The position numbers and the translations under genes are program-made. Shown here one piece after another: positions 23,701 to 32,230 of a stretch of 64,000 bases of DNA (positions within the stretch are counted from its first letter, which is position 1; every line of letters begins with the position of its first letter). The DNA is from Heligmosomoides polygyrus polygyrus (lineage: Eukaryota; Nematoda; Chromadorea; Rhabditida; Heligmosomidae): positions 5,566,934-5,630,933 of the forward strand of contig OX377201.1 in the NCBI GenBank assembly GCA_947396885.1, given 5' to 3'. The notes under the pieces are model-generated. The model was not told where the DNA came from and made no database searches. It worked only from the letters and a program-made list of their open reading frames with translations.

Positions 23701-24914
23701 GGAGGAGGCGCCGACTTTCGCGTCCACCCGATACCAGGTTCCTGGTTCGGACTTCCCGCCCAGGCCAACCAAGACTTCCATCCCTCAGGGGTAGGCGAAT
23801 TGGTACCAGACTTGTCTCGGAAGGATAGGGCGCTGACTTGTTTACCGGTTGGACACCGCAAGTCATTGTATGGACAAATACGCATTCAAAATCGCCTCCA
23901 CGACATCCCGTAGAAGTAGAATGCGTGGCGCATCCCAAAAGGGATTGAATAACACCGTCCTTTGCCCTTTTTAAGATTCAACGTGACAATATGCAATCAG
24001 AAGGAGGTGTCAAAACGTTATAATTAATGAAGCTAAAATGAAGAACGATAAATAGTGAGAGATGGCGTTTGCCAATCTATCATGGGATGCTTCACGCATC
24101 CTACAAGTTGCTTTAACCCCTCATACATCTTCTGTTGCATAAAGGCTCAGGCCTAGCTAGCATTCCGTCGAAAAAGCACTTCAGCTACATGGAAAACTAG
24201 GCAGAGCAGTGAAATGTTTGTAAACAACAAAATCTCTCGAACCGAAGACTTCAAAAAAATTACCTAAGAGAAGGAGGAAAGCGAAACTAAGGACAAGCGG
24301 TAGTCAGTCTCATTGCGGGATGCGTTCTAATTCTGCACGATGTCTTGGAGGCATTCAGAATGCGGCTTTGGCCTACACAATGATGAGCAGTGACCACCCG
24401 ATGAGCAAGTCAGTGCTTAAGCCTTCCTAGAGCAGGCTGGTGCCAGTTCACCGACCCCGGAAGGATGGAAGGTTTGGTTGGATTGGACGGAAGTTCGAAC
24501 CAATAACCTAGAATCGGGTGCACGCGACAGCTGGCGGCTCCTCCTACTGCGCTACCGCGCGCTCAAGTAAAAGAATATCATCGCCAACGAGCAGAATGTT
24601 AGAATTTCTCGCCATTGCTACTAGAAAGAAAACACAAATTTATAAACTCCTTTCAAAGGATTATCAATACATTGAATTACACTGAATAAACGTGTTTCTT
24701 AAAATTTACAAACCTTTGTCTTTGCTGGCAAGAACTCCTCGAGCTGTCAAGAATATTCCAACAGTTAACAGAAATGTCAAGAGCTTTGAATTTTTCTGAA
24801 AATCTCTCACAATTCCTAGCAGAAGAAATAAAATTATCCCATGACATGTAAAAAATATTTAATACTTTATAGTATATAAAGAATACATGGGAAACTTACA
24901 TTAAATCCCTGCAT
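8673..24914 (-). CDS. Gene A: secreted three-domain TIL protease inhibitor
   Basis: Nine exons join in phase to a 753-base frame (250 residues plus stop): 24900-24914, 24714-24795, 23497-23573, 22776-22881, 17976-18052, 13698-13777, 10655-10791, 8841-8908, 8673-8783. Residues 1-25 form a signal peptide (core LLTFLLTVGIFLTARGVLA). TIL domains span about 34-87, 97-149 and 193-245, each with ten cysteines. A Thr/Pro/Tyr-rich linker lies at 146-191. TIL domains of the Ascaris inhibitor type block serine proteases through the loop between Cys5 and Cys6. Here that loop holds Arg123 in TIL2 (CTRQC) and Arg218 in TIL3 (CYRYC), suggesting trypsin-like targets. TIL1 has a longer, non-standard loop. Introns are swollen by mariners, MITEs and SINEs. 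Intron 7 has a GC donor. Secreted role is inferred; the exact target is unknown. Confidence 0.85.
8841..8908 (-). CDS. Gene A exon 8, TIL3 first half
   Basis: Acceptor AACTTCAG, donor TTC|GTGAGT, phases 1 to 0. It codes [20 protein letters not shown] then YF. Confidence 0.9.
9085..10318 (-). mobile_element. Mariner transposon, decayed
   Basis: Inverted ends TTAGGCTGGC and GCCAGCCTAA share the subterminal AAGTCTTGAAACAAAA. On the minus strand the N-terminal block NISDAFGEGTVSRAILHRWL then FDSGDTNLE lies at about 9990-10090. The C-terminal block VNFFESQSADFWTKG lies near 9230-9265. Frames are broken between. It sits in intron 7 of gene A, in the same orientation. Confidence 0.85.
10655..10791 (-). 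CDS. Gene A exon 7, Tyr/Thr/Pro-rich linker
   Basis: Acceptor TCTTTCAG; phases 2 to 1. It codes YACPRPTTTTTTYRPP and FYSYYYIQPYRPYYGQ. The donor aligned with genes B and C reads CTCA|GCAAGT, a GC donor. Reading on through it would give a different tail. Confidence 0.8.
10800..11445. other. Gene A intron sequence, no feature seen
   Basis: AT-rich intronic stretch between the linker exon and the first MITE. No exon, structure or repeat was recognised. Confidence 0.5.
11449..11833. mobile_element. Tourist-like MITE
   Basis: Inverted ends CCGTTTATACTTCCA and TGGAAGTATAAACGG. It starts GGCTCC after TTA and ends GGGTCC before TTT. The interior is GC-rich and palindromic with GACGCGAT motifs. Confidence 0.75.
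12364..12504. mobile_element. Tourist-like MITE, 141 bp
   Basis: Ends GGCCCCTACAGAGTTCTGC and GCAGAACTCTATGGGGGCC. Flanks TAA and TTT. Confidence 0.8.
12544..12703. mobile_element. Tourist-like MITE with TAA target duplication, 160 bp
   Basis: Starts GGCCCCTGTTATACTCCCGC and ends with its inverse. The inverted ends match for about 34 bases. TAA occurs on both sides (12541-12543 and 12704-12706), as expected for PIF/Harbinger-type elements. Confidence 0.9.
12707..12840. mobile_element. Tourist-like MITE abutting the previous one, 134 bp
   Basis: Ends GGCCCCGTTTATACTTCG and CGAAGTATAAACGGGTCC. It uses the previous element's right TAA as its left flank, and TAA 12841-12843 on the right. Confidence 0.88.
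12883..13012. mobile_element. Tourist-like MITE nested inside the outer one, 130 bp
   Basis: Ends GGCATCTGTTATACTCCC and GGGAGTATAACTCAGGCC, both flanked by TAA (12880-12882, 13013-13015). It is a near relative of the element at 12544-12703. Confidence 0.88.
13013..13074. repeat. 62-bp palindrome in the nest
   Basis: TAATGATATGCTCCCATATC pairs with GATATGGGTGCATATCATTA around a short GC-rich loop. It lies directly against the nested MITE. Confidence 0.85.
13115..13200. repeat. Partial Tourist-like end
   Basis: It ends GTCGAAGTATAAACGAGACC, the family's right end. The left half (GGCCAAATTAATCGACCGCG) recalls the interior of 12707-12840. The matching left end is missing. Confidence 0.55.
13698..13777 (-). 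CDS. Gene A exon 6, TIL2 second half
   Basis: Acceptor GCTTTAG, donor CAC|GTGAGT, phases 0 to 2. It codes [17 protein letters not shown] then TRYYGVCIP. Cys10 comes from the next exon (YACP). Confidence 0.9.
14680..14750 (+). pseudogene. tRNA-like sequence
   Basis: GGCTCGGAGCTCAGTGGATA resembles an A box region and GGTTCGATACTCC a B box. Stems do not pair well enough for a working tRNA. Probably a SINE head or tRNA pseudogene. Confidence 0.4.
15193..15535 (+). repeat. LTR-like or promoter-bearing repeat, copy 1
   Basis: It is about 340 bases and closely matched by 17323-17700. In order it has GGCTCATGA near the start, a TATA box (CTATAAAAGTCG) at about 15245, CAGTCTGGCAGTCGTAGTCC, a GGTAAGT donor-like site near 15354, and AATAAAG near 15485. 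A TATA box followed by a poly(A) signal fits a solo LTR. A duplicated noncoding transcript unit is the other option. No internal gag/pol was seen. Confidence 0.45.
16829..16950 (+). repeat. tRNA-derived repeat (family 2), copy a
   Basis: 16829-16904 has a pairable acceptor stem (GGCGCCG with TGGCGCT, two G-U pairs), TGTAATGGCGTAG and GGATTCGAGTCC. It is followed by AGAAGTTTTGATCGCAACAA, a tail shared with 17110-17215 and with 46412-46440 on the minus strand. Confidence 0.6.
17110..17215 (+). repeat. tRNA-derived repeat (family 2), copy b
   Basis: Starts GGCGACAATGGTGTAATGGC, has GCGGGTTCGAGTCCGCC, and the same tail AGAAGTTTTGAACGCAACAA. It lies about 280 bases after copy a in the same orientation. 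Stem mismatches argue against a working tRNA. Confidence 0.6.
17323..17700 (+). repeat. LTR-like or promoter-bearing repeat, copy 2
   Basis: Second copy of 15193-15535, same orientation. The TATA-like site has decayed to CTATAAGGGTCG and the GGTAAGT site is lost (GGTTAGG). AATAAAGATATAAACACAAG is kept. Confidence 0.45.
17976..18052 (-). CDS. Gene A exon 5, TIL2 first half
   Basis: Acceptor AGATTTCAG, donor CCG|GTTTGT, phases 1 to 0. It codes [20 protein letters not shown], Cys1 to Cys4 of domain 2. Confidence 0.9.
18690..18981 (+). mobile_element. tRNA-derived SINE (family 1), diverged
   Basis: The body (GACTTGTCTGGGAAGGATAA, GTCATTGTATG, GGGATTGATTAATACCGTC) and the TTTATCC tail are clear. 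The tRNA-like head is worn. Confidence 0.75.
19257..20424 (+). mobile_element. Mariner transposon, interrupted by a SINE
   Basis: Inverted ends TTAGGGTGTCCCATAATTTT and AAAATAATGGGACACTCTAA. The plus strand carries an N-terminal mariner block (HHFSVAAHKAVVALLG, STCETWFKRLRK) at about 19470-19590. Past the SINE comes a C-terminal block (HPTSSPDISPCDH) near 20130-20165. The catalytic core is mostly lost. It sits in gene A intron 4, opposite to the gene. Confidence 0.82.
19799..20100 (-). mobile_element. SINE (family 1) inserted in the mariner
   Basis: Full-length. The minus strand starts GGGCGCGTGTAGCGCATC, keeps the body, and ends in repeated TTTATCC (19799-19823). Frame runs through it are repeat, not protein. 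Confidence 0.88.
20455..20580 (-). mobile_element. SINE (family 1) fragment
   Basis: Degenerate 3' half: ATACGCCACGCATTCTA and GGAGTCAGCGTTTTGTTTTA match the SINE body. Confidence 0.5.
20866..21143 (+). mobile_element. SINE (family 1) with 19-bp target duplication
   Basis: Head GGGCGCGTGTAGCGCAGTCG with A box TGTAGCGCAGTCGG and B box GGTTCGGATTTCC; tail CCTTTATCC. It is flanked by TATATGTGGTGTTYTTATT at 20847-20865 and 21144-21162 (one mismatch), which marks retroposition and fixes both ends. Confidence 0.93.
21499..21774. mobile_element. MITE of the GCCGGATTCAT family, host of a nested MITE
   Basis: Ends GCCGGATTCATTAACG and GTTGATGAATCCGACCCC; the subterminal TTTAACAGAGAA pairs with TTCTCTGTTAAAG. 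It is related to 34844-35011. A Tourist-like element lies inside. Confidence 0.75.
21568..21708. mobile_element. Tourist-like MITE, nested, 141 bp
   Basis: Flanked by TAA (21565-21567, 21709-21711). Arms are almost perfect: CACCTCCGAGTCGCTCCAGC and GCTGGAGCGACTCGGAGGT, continuing with CGACTGGTCGC and GATAGTGTTGCG. Confidence 0.88.
21780..22770. other. Gene A intron 4, no feature seen
   Basis: AT-rich intron sequence. An open frame on the plus strand (22531-22956) overlaps exon 4 antisense and lacks any recognised domain. Confidence 0.5.
22776..22881 (-). CDS. Gene A exon 4, TIL1 second half
   Basis: Acceptor ATATTTCAG, donor CCAA|GTAAGT, phases 0 to 1. It codes IENCLKKICQCPPG and GTGQCVDIDQC, supplying Cys6 to Cys10. 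The longer plus-strand open frame over this place is a shadow. Confidence 0.9.
23155..23183. repeat. AATA microsatellite
   Basis: About seven AATA units. Similar tails end the CR1-like elements here, so it may mark a worn 3' end, but no CR1 coding was seen beside it. Confidence 0.7.
23497..23573 (-). CDS. Gene A exon 3, TIL1 first half
   Basis: Acceptor ACTTCAG, donor GAG|GTTTGT, phases 1 to 0. The product has CEPGRTLSCERKCYPSC and KTCEE, giving Cys1 to Cys5. It is closely matched by gene B exon 3 at 47132-47217. Confidence 0.9.
23680..23968 (+). mobile_element. SINE (family 1)
   Basis: Starts at TCGCGTGTAGCGCAGTCGG with the B box GGTTCGGACTTCC; tail CCTTTGCCC. It lies about 100 bases upstream of exon 3 of gene A, on the opposite strand. 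Confidence 0.88.
24302..24566 (-). mobile_element. SINE (family 1), diverged
   Basis: CGATGTCTTGGAGGCATTC, GAGCAAGTCAGTGCTTAAGC and CCGACCCCGGAAGGATGG match the body, inverted. The end GCGCTACCGCGCGC is the worn tRNA-like head. Confidence 0.8.
24714..24795 (-). CDS. Gene A exon 2, signal peptide
   Basis: It follows TTTTCAG and ends G|GTTTGT in phase 1. It codes KNSKLLTFLLTVGIFLTARG then VLASKDK: a hydrophobic secretion signal with small residues before the likely cleavage site. Confidence 0.85.
24900..24914 (-). CDS. Gene A exon 1, start codon
   Basis: ATG at 24912-24914 codes MQGFN and ends at a GTAAGT donor, phase 0. It lies 43 bases past a TATAAA box, so the leader is very short. Confidence 0.65.
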
Positions 24915-24929
24915 CACTTCCACGGCTCA

Positions 24930-25135
24930 GACCGCCAGCTTGATCTGCATAAAGGCTTTATACTATACGCTGCTGACCTAGTTGTTGTTTATTGGTGGTT
25001 TATAGCATCAAGAACGGTCGAACCGGTCGTCGCTCGTTGACATAGCGGCGATCTGCTACAAGTTGTCTTCTGATACGGTGGAATAATGGGTAACTTAGAC
25101 CTGAAGCCGATCTTTCAAGAACGAGATTTTGCAGT
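24930..25135 (-). promoter_or_regulatory. Gene A promoter block with TATA box (24957-24962)
   Basis: TATAAA on the minus strand at 24957-24962. The upstream sequence aligns in pieces with 48600-48800 of gene B: AACCGGTYG, GATCYGCTRC, and CAAGAACGAGATWTTTGCAG. A third copy lies near 29540-29790. Shared control of the paralogs is inferred. Confidence 0.7.
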
Positions 25136-25544
25136 TGCTATCGATGACGTAAACCGTCCGATATTGACCAGCTGCCTAGGTGGGATTGCTGAACAACCGC
25201 AGAGCACCTAGAAAGAGATTAAATGGTCACTGGAACATTGAGTGAAAGCCAGGTCCAAAAACAATTCCTGATTTAAGACTCCACATTCAAATTGAAATAA
25301 AAACAAAAACAAAACAACGAAGCATAAACATGCCCATAAATACATGGTGTCTCAAAAATGTTTACACTGTTTGAAAGGTGATAACTTTGCTCAGTGTAAA
25401 GAAGCTAAAGAAGTTAGAGGTTCATGTGAAAGCTTAAAGAAATAGTAATGTTCCGACATATGAGGGATATGGATTGCGCCGTGCAGTCGTCTGAAATTTT
25501 GCATTTTTCGCTCGATTGATTGTGCTTCACTTGAATCACCCGTC

Positions 25545-25855
25545 TCACCTGTCGTCCAGTTGATCATCGACTTGCCCGAGCGGGCGCCAGCAGCGTCTCC
25601 ATTCGTCCCTGTCGCGTGCCAGAGTGGTCCAATGGATCCTCCTCGCTCGAGAGAAACGAAGAACGTCATATCGGTCGTTCAGGACTTTCACGAAGAAGTC
25701 CGACCAACGCGTTGGTGGGCGTCCTGGCGTTCTCTTGACATCCCGTAGAATCCAGTCCGTGACGGCTCTCGTCCAGCGGGTGTCTGCGAATCGCATTACT
25801 GGCCGGCCCACCTAATTTTCGACGACTTGGCCCATGCGACAGCGTCTCTGATCTT
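25545..25855 (-). mobile_element. RTE retrotransposon 3' fragment
   Basis: The minus strand codes the C-terminal tail of an RTE-type reverse transcriptase protein: [48 protein letters not shown]. It starts at AGAGACGCTGTCGCATGGGC and ends GACGACAGGTGA, the same limits as 41743-42049 and 47358-47668. Confidence 0.88.
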
Positions 25856-25979
25856 ATAGGACTGTTATTACTTTTTATTAAATTATAACATCTCGACCTG
25901 TTCGTGTTGAGAGGCCTAACTGTGGTTTATAAATGAGGACCTGTCATCTATCTAAAACATTTTGTAAGATAACGGATAG

Positions 25980-26241
25980 AGGATGATGGAGGTCGTTAAT
26001 CACTGATGCGTTGGGATGCGGTATGCTTTTTTTTTCTACGTGATGTCGAAGAGGAGATTTGAATGCGTATTTGGCCATACAATGACTTTCAGCGCTTTAT
26101 CCTTCCCAGACACCAAATAACAGTTCACCGACCCCGGAGGGATAGAAGGCTTGGTTGGCCTGGGCGGGAAATCCGAACCTGAAACCTGGTATCGGGTGCA
26201 CGCGACAGTCGGCGCCTCTTCCGACTGCGCTACAAGCGCCC
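25980..26241 (-). mobile_element. SINE (family 1)
   Basis: Inverted copy ending GCTACAAGCGCCC, with a small deletion in the body (ACAATGACTTTCAGCGCTTT). Confidence 0.85.
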
Positions 26242-27263
26242 TTTGTACTGTTTACTATTTGCTCTTCTATTTAGGACAATAACAAAACAACAAAATCAAC
26301 AAGCGAAAAACATGACAACTCTACGATTGGCTATATATGTAATAAGGAAGGGAGGCATGTTATTTCCGAAATAAATTTGTTAGCTGAGAAGAGGCCGTGA
26401 TTTAGATTTATGTATACCAGGGGTGCACACAAAGTTTTGTGCGTTAAATTTTTTTAACGAAAATTTTTAACGGAAACTTTTCTTTAAATTTCCGGTAAAT
26501 CGTTAAATTTCGTTAAAAATACAATTAGCTCCAAACTGCTATTTCAAATGAAAAAATCAAGGAAAACTTTATATGTTCCATCCAATTTCAACAGATCAAC
26601 AACTAAATTTCAAGGAATGGAGTGTAACGCTACAATGTAATTAAAACAATTCATTATCAACAAGATGTGGACAGTAAAATAAACAAACTTTCGGCAACAA
26701 ATTATCTTCACGGTGTAGAATAACACCAGGTATGGGATTATCAATCAAGAGAACGGTACTTAGTGGGCTGGTTCCCCCATCGACAAGACATCTTAAAATG
26801 TAAGATTAGGCAGACCCAAAAGTTCCTCCCCCTTTCCTGGTTCTTTGCGAAACCTTTTTCTGTGACTGCTGCACGAGCGTGTACAGTCTCGATGCGGGAA
26901 CCAGCCCGCTAAGGACCGAAAGAACTAATGAAAATACAATTAAAATCCTATCAGTAGAATGCTAACACGTTGATTAACGTACGATTTTCGCGTGCCCTCT
27001 GCATGAAACCAATCGATTTTTTTACATCGTCGTAACCCTGGCACAACATCGTGTCACACGGTCCCACACGGCCGAAACGGTGTGACACGGTCGTTGACGT
27101 ATTAACGCTCAGCAAAGTGGTTTTCCAAATTTTTTTATTAGGGTGCGTACAGTGCAGTCGGAGGAGGTGCCGGCTCCTGCATGTGGATCCTATACCAGGT
27201 TCATGGTTCGGATTTCCCGCCAGACCAACCAACACACCGCGGTGAAGTTGCGGTCGGTGAATT

Positions 27264-28484
27264 TATTTATTTATTTATTTATTTCTGTACGATGCATAAG
27301 GCATACGTGATATAGGAAGTAATACAATACAAAACACCAATACAGGAAGAGCAACTGTTAAATCTAGAAATGTAAAAGCTTGTTTCTAGCCATGTGCTAG
27401 AACAGCCATACAGGAAGAACAACTGTTAAATCTAGAAATGTAAAAGCTTGTTTCTAGCCATGTGCTTGAACAGCCTGTAATGTGCCGACGATCGAGGGAC
27501 ACAGGAGTTTAGCGAGATAAAGCTGGAACCAGCTCTACACGTGAAACTACATGACCTGGTATTCGTTTTGGGTACATCGTAAGATATTTTTTCTGAGCTG
27601 CCCCTAGTTCTAGATATTATTATACGATAGAATTTTGAAGCATCTACATCAATTAGGCCAGTCAAGAGTTTGAAAACCACACAGACATCAGTAAGTTTAC
27701 GACGAGAGACTAAGGAATGCAACTTATATTCGCTATTTCTAGCTACAGGACGAGGAGGTCTTATAGATCTACTACAAGCTATCCTAAAAAATAATTTGCG
27801 AGTGAAATTGTCTTGCACCTTTTCAAGAAGACGATGTCTTTTGATTTCGAAGGAGAAAAGACTGGTGAACCATACTCCACAATAGGGCGAATGTATGACT
27901 TGTAAGCCCTAAGAAGCATTTCCTGATTCCTATAGAGAAAGCTTTGAATATAAGGAATGTTCGAGAAGACGCTTTATTGTAAATCATTTTGTAGTGCTCG
28001 GAGAAGTCAAGCTTATTGTCGTAGTGAAATCCTAAATCTTTGACGCGAGAAACGGGTGTTAATGAGTGATTTTTGATGCTATAATTGGCGTCATAATCAG
28101 ATTTACCCATCCTCATAAACACCGTTTTCTCGGGTACCAGGGGGAGTCCCCATGTTTCAGACCACATCTGTATAGCATCAAGGGCAGACTGAATAGACTC
28201 TATGTCACTTGGGCCTCTGATACTTCTATATATCTTTACATCATCTGCGAACTGCTTACAACTAACACCACATCCTTCTAAAATTACAGGTAGATCAGAC
28301 GCATAAATAGCAAAAAGAATTGGGGACAGCACCCCACCCTGGGGCACCCCACTTGAAACAGGTTTAGTAGAGGAAAAGCTGTGAGCGACTTTAACCTGGA
28401 AACTCCTCTCTATCAGATAGTCCTTTATCCAGCAGACTACTATAGGATGGAACTCCAAACTTTCAATCTTGTGTAGTAGCTGTA
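27264..28484 (-). mobile_element. CR1/Jockey-like LINE, 5'-truncated
   Basis: The minus strand codes reverse transcriptase motifs SSGVPQGGVLSPILFAIYAS and CKQFADDVKIY (near 28250-28360), then the C-terminal domain up to about 27823. A frameshift leads to a second block (ARNSEYKLHSLVSRRKLTDV) ending near 27432. The 3' end is an AAAT repeat (about 27261-27285). GTGAATT is duplicated at 27257-27263 and 28485-28491. The frameshift and truncation make it inactive. Confidence 0.9.
27336..27478. repeat. 71-bp tandem duplication in the CR1 3' region
   Basis: ATACAGGAAGARCAACTGTT through TAGCCATGTGCTWGAACAGCC occurs twice in a row, nearly identical, so it is recent. Confidence 0.85.
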
Positions 28485-29539
28485 GTGAATTGGTAAGAGA
28501 CTTGTCTGGGAAGAGTAAAGCGCTGACTTTTTGATCGGCTGACCACGACAGATGATTTACTACATGGCTAATTACGTATTCATATCGTCTCCAGGACATC
28601 CTGCAGAGGTAGAATCCGTGGAGCATCCCAAAAGAGATTGAGTAACGGCGTTCTCTATCCCTTCACTAGCATTTTTCTCAAATCGTTCAAAAAATACGTC
28701 CAGCAGCTGAAAACCTCTCCGTCTCCATTGCTCCAGGTGGCGAGAAAGAGTATTTTAGGATAGCGGTAAGTGGGGACAGATAGGTCTTACGTGGGGGCAG
28801 ACCAGCGTCTTTGTGGATTCTCTGACAGGCTTGGCGGCACGGCGATGAACTATTCTAGCTTCAAATTGCTTAATTCCAAGCATTCAAATGCGTCAGAGAA
28901 GGCATGAGAATCGTATAAAGGCATCAAAATATTTTTGCTGAGTTCAACAGTTTTTCAGAAATAGTTCTAATTGATATTGAAATAGTTCTGCAATACTAGT
29001 GAAGACTAAGGGGAAAATGATAACTTACTGAGAAAAAGGTCCGTTAAAAATGCCGTTAAATTTCTAAAAATTTGCGTTAAGTTGGTAAGCCAGATTTTAA
29101 CGAAAAATGCCGTTAATTCGTTAAATTCGTTAAAACGTTAAATGCACCCCTGATGTATACCATCAATTAAACCTATTTGTCAGTATTGCTCCCTGCGTGC
29201 ACACCGCAAACTCTTCAATCCTCTAAACATTGATTCCACTAAGGTTATTTCGGCATAAAATTTCTGAGAAAGTAAAGTATTATCTTTCTAAATTATACTC
29301 AGCCTAACTACATTTTGACTGTGTCCGAACGAGTTGTTAGAGGCCAAATGAGAGCATTTCATAAAAGTGTTGCATAAAATGGAGCGGTTTTGCAAAAACC
29401 AACCGAGTTAATAGCGTGGTTTGTATGAAATGAATTAATTTCGCACCAATCTCAAGATGCGAAGAGACATGAAGGACTCCTAGAATTGTCTAATTTAAAG
29501 ATCCTACGATAAAACCATGCATATTGGATTGCGGCCTGA

Positions 29540-29790
29540 ATCACAGGTTGAATCTGGCCTTTATGCCCCACCATCCAGCTGACCCAGTTGTGGGAGATCA
29601 TACTACCATGTGTGGTTGATCAGGTTGTTCAGCAACTTAAAGTGATGATCCGCTGCAGCTGGTCATTTATGATGATAGCGTGATGGAATGTGGACGTTGC
29701 AGGAACCGGATATTTGCAACAGAATGCTTTGCGCAAACTGGTAGAGAGCTCCGAACGATCATAGGTTAAACTGAGTCGGCCAAGAACAAG
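29540..29790 (-). pseudogene. Orphan copy of the TIL-gene promoter block
   Basis: GTTGTTCAGCAACTT, GATGATCCGCTGCAGCTGG, GATATTTGCAACAGAA and GCGCAAACTGGTA align in order with 48660-48790 upstream of gene B. A TATA-like CATAAAGGCC lies near 29550. No signal-peptide exon follows. Confidence 0.65.
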
Positions 29791-30402
29791 GAGAGTTGTA
29801 GAAAATGTTCCGGAGAAGGCCACCGGCGCGTCAGTTCTATTATGTGCAGGGCAAGTGTTATTAGACTACACAAATGCCCCTTTAGCATGAGAAGTGAGTG
29901 TATCTGTCAGAAGATTTATTCGCAAAGCATCCAGAAATAGAGTTTATCGACGGGCTTAGGTGAACCCTGTGCTTGGTTTCGTCCTCAGCCTTTACGGGAG
30001 CAAAATTTTGAGGTTAGCCTTATGTCCCACCCGAGAGTACACCATTCAGCTGTGAAAAACACTGGCTCCTTTCTCAGTTCCACTAGGCATCTCGGTCTCG
30101 CATGTGTAGTTTAGGCGCGGTGCTTTTTCCTTCAGAATAGTAGGTCAAGCCGCTTTGCCGGGGTGCTTGGCACCTCCGTGGTCTTCCATGATGCCAAGCT
30201 TGTTCGGCACGAGAAGACCTTCCAAAATGCATTGCAGCGACCTTTGTCTTAATTCCATTTCCATGAAAAAAAAAACTCAACTGCTGACATCTTCAGACGC
30301 TTTTTCGAATACGCTTCGTATAAGTTGCTGCTCTCATAGTATTTTCAAAAAGGGCTTAAACGGTGTTGTCATGGATGTAAATCTGGGTGCTGTGTTACCA
30401 AT

Positions 30403-31602
30403 CAGGGGTGCACACAAATTTCTGTGCGTTAATTTTTTAACGAAATTTTTTCACGGAATTCGTTCAAAAATACAGTTAGCTGAAAATTATTATTCAAGTT
30501 AAAAAAATTAAAAAAAATATCATTCGTTTAAACTTCAACAGGTCAAGAGCTGAACTTCAAGGAAGAGAGCATAAAAAACCGTCACACTTGCTGGAGAAAG
30601 ATGCGTTTAAAAGTTTCATTATCATTAATCCAGCTAGGGTGACGGTAGGCTTTTCTGACCATATCATAAGGTTCTGAAGAAGTCGACAAAGCCGAAACGT
30701 AAGCCGCAATAAAGGAGGGCAAAACTGCAACCCAAAATAAACAATTCAATATCAACAAAGTGTGGATAGCGAAATAAATAAGCCTTCAGCAACAAATTGT
30801 CTACAAGGTGTGGAAGGAACGGAATTACAATTCAAGATAACGGTACTTAGTGGGCTGGTTTCCGTCTCTCATCGACAAAGTATCTTAAAATGTGCGTTCA
30901 GGCAGACCCCAGAGCTCCCCTTTCGTGGTTCTTTGCGAAACAGTTTTGAGTGACTGTTCTACGAGGATATACTCGATGCGGGCACCAGCCCACTAAGTAC
31001 AGAAAGAAGGAATTAATAAAAATAGCTAGGGTGACGGTGAACTATTCTGACCACACCATAAGCCAATTAAAAGCCTATCAGTGGAATGTTAGTACGTTGT
31101 CAAACGCACAACTTTCGCGTACCTGACGCGTGGGAACAACCCATTTTTTCGATGTCCGGACCGTGAAATGACACGTGTCACACGACCCACACTGCCGAAC
31201 AGGTGTGACACGTCGTAAACGTTTTAAGATAGAGGAAGTTTTTGTTGTTAGCGTTTTTCTAAAAGTATCTTTGTGGATCACGTGCTTGGGGGTTCGGCGA
31301 AGAAATTTCTAGCTCCAAAATGCATTATTTTCAAAAATTCAAATTCTCCACGAAAGATATGAGAATAGCATTAAATCATTAAAATTTTCTTGCTGATTTC
31401 AATAATTTTTCAGAAACAGTTTGGGAGGATGAGGCCTGCAACATTAGTGAAGATTAAGGGTAAAAGTGATAAACTTACTAAGTAAAAAGTCCGTTAAAAA
31501 TGTCGTTAAATTTATAAAAAGTTCCGCTAAGTCGTTAAGCTGATTTTAACGAAAAATGCCGTTAATTCTTTAAATTCGCTAACCGTTAAATGTGCACCCC
31601 TG
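30403..31602. mobile_element. hAT-type element, 1.2 kb, perfect target duplication
   Basis: Ends CAGGGGTGCACACAAA and TTAAATGTGCACCCCTG, flanked by TTACCAAT at 30395-30402 and 31603-31610. TTAACG-rich subterminal regions. No transposase. It is the cleanest member of the family that includes 26418-29152 and 45316-46200. Confidence 0.95.
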
Positions 31603-31728
31603 TTACCAATTTATGTAGTGCTAGCGGCGCATGTTAAATCTCAAGGAAACAACAGGCTGAGATACGCAATGTTTCCAAATAATGCTTAATCTTCAACTAC
31701 GGACAAGCTCATTAATATAAGAGTAGAT

Positions 31729-31978
31729 GACAAAGGATAAAGAACGACATTACTCACCGCGCAATGCGTTCTACTTCTACGAGATGTCGTGGAGGCGACA
31801 TGAATGCGTATTTAACCATACAATGACTTGCGGTGGCCAATCGATGAACAAGTCAGCGATTTATCCTTCCCAGACAGGTTTGGCATCTATTCACCGACCC
31901 CAGAGGGATGGAAGGCGGTTTGCCTCGGCGGAGAATCCGAACCAAGAACCTAGTATCTGGTACACGTGACCGCCTTGG
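31729..31978 (-). mobile_element. SINE (family 1)
   Basis: Starts ACAAAGGATAAAGAACGAC on the plus strand; body matches inverted. The tRNA-like head is worn. Confidence 0.82.
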
Positions 31979-32230
31979 TACACTCGTTCTACGTAGATAC
32001 TCTGTGCTGGGATAAGATTTTTTTTAATGAAGTGGGATATGATTTTGCAGTATATTCAGAAACAATTTTTATTCGTTTGACAGCAAATTCTCTGTTTCAC
32101 ACTTGCCAATAATGCAATAAAAACAATTTTGAAGAACACAATCTTACTCACTTTAATGCTTCATGCACTGTTAAACAAAAATCGCGAAAAGTTCTCAATT
32201 CGACGTGAAAATGTATGCATGTGTGTATGT

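Larger units (their letters stand above)
27139..28664 (+). mobile_element. SINE (family 1) split by a CR1-like insertion
   Basis: The 5' part 27139-27263 has the tRNA-like head (GTGCAGTCGGAGGAGG, GGTTCGGATTTCCCGCC). The 3' part 28485-28664 resumes GTGAATTGGTAAGAGACTTG and ends near TCTCTATCC. The two parts join at the expected place in the SINE consensus. Confidence 0.9.
26418..29152. mobile_element. hAT-type non-autonomous element with 8-bp target duplication
   Basis: Ends CAGGGGTGCACACAAA and TTAAATGCACCCCTG are inverted. ATGTATAC flanks both sides (26410-26417, 29153-29160). Eight-base duplications and CAGGGGTG tips are typical of hAT elements. Subterminal zones are full of TTAACG/CGTTAA. 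No transposase was seen. Most of its 2.7 kb is later insertions (a SINE and a CR1-like element). Internal similarity to 30403-31602 includes ACTTAGTGGGCTGGTT. Confidence 0.92.
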
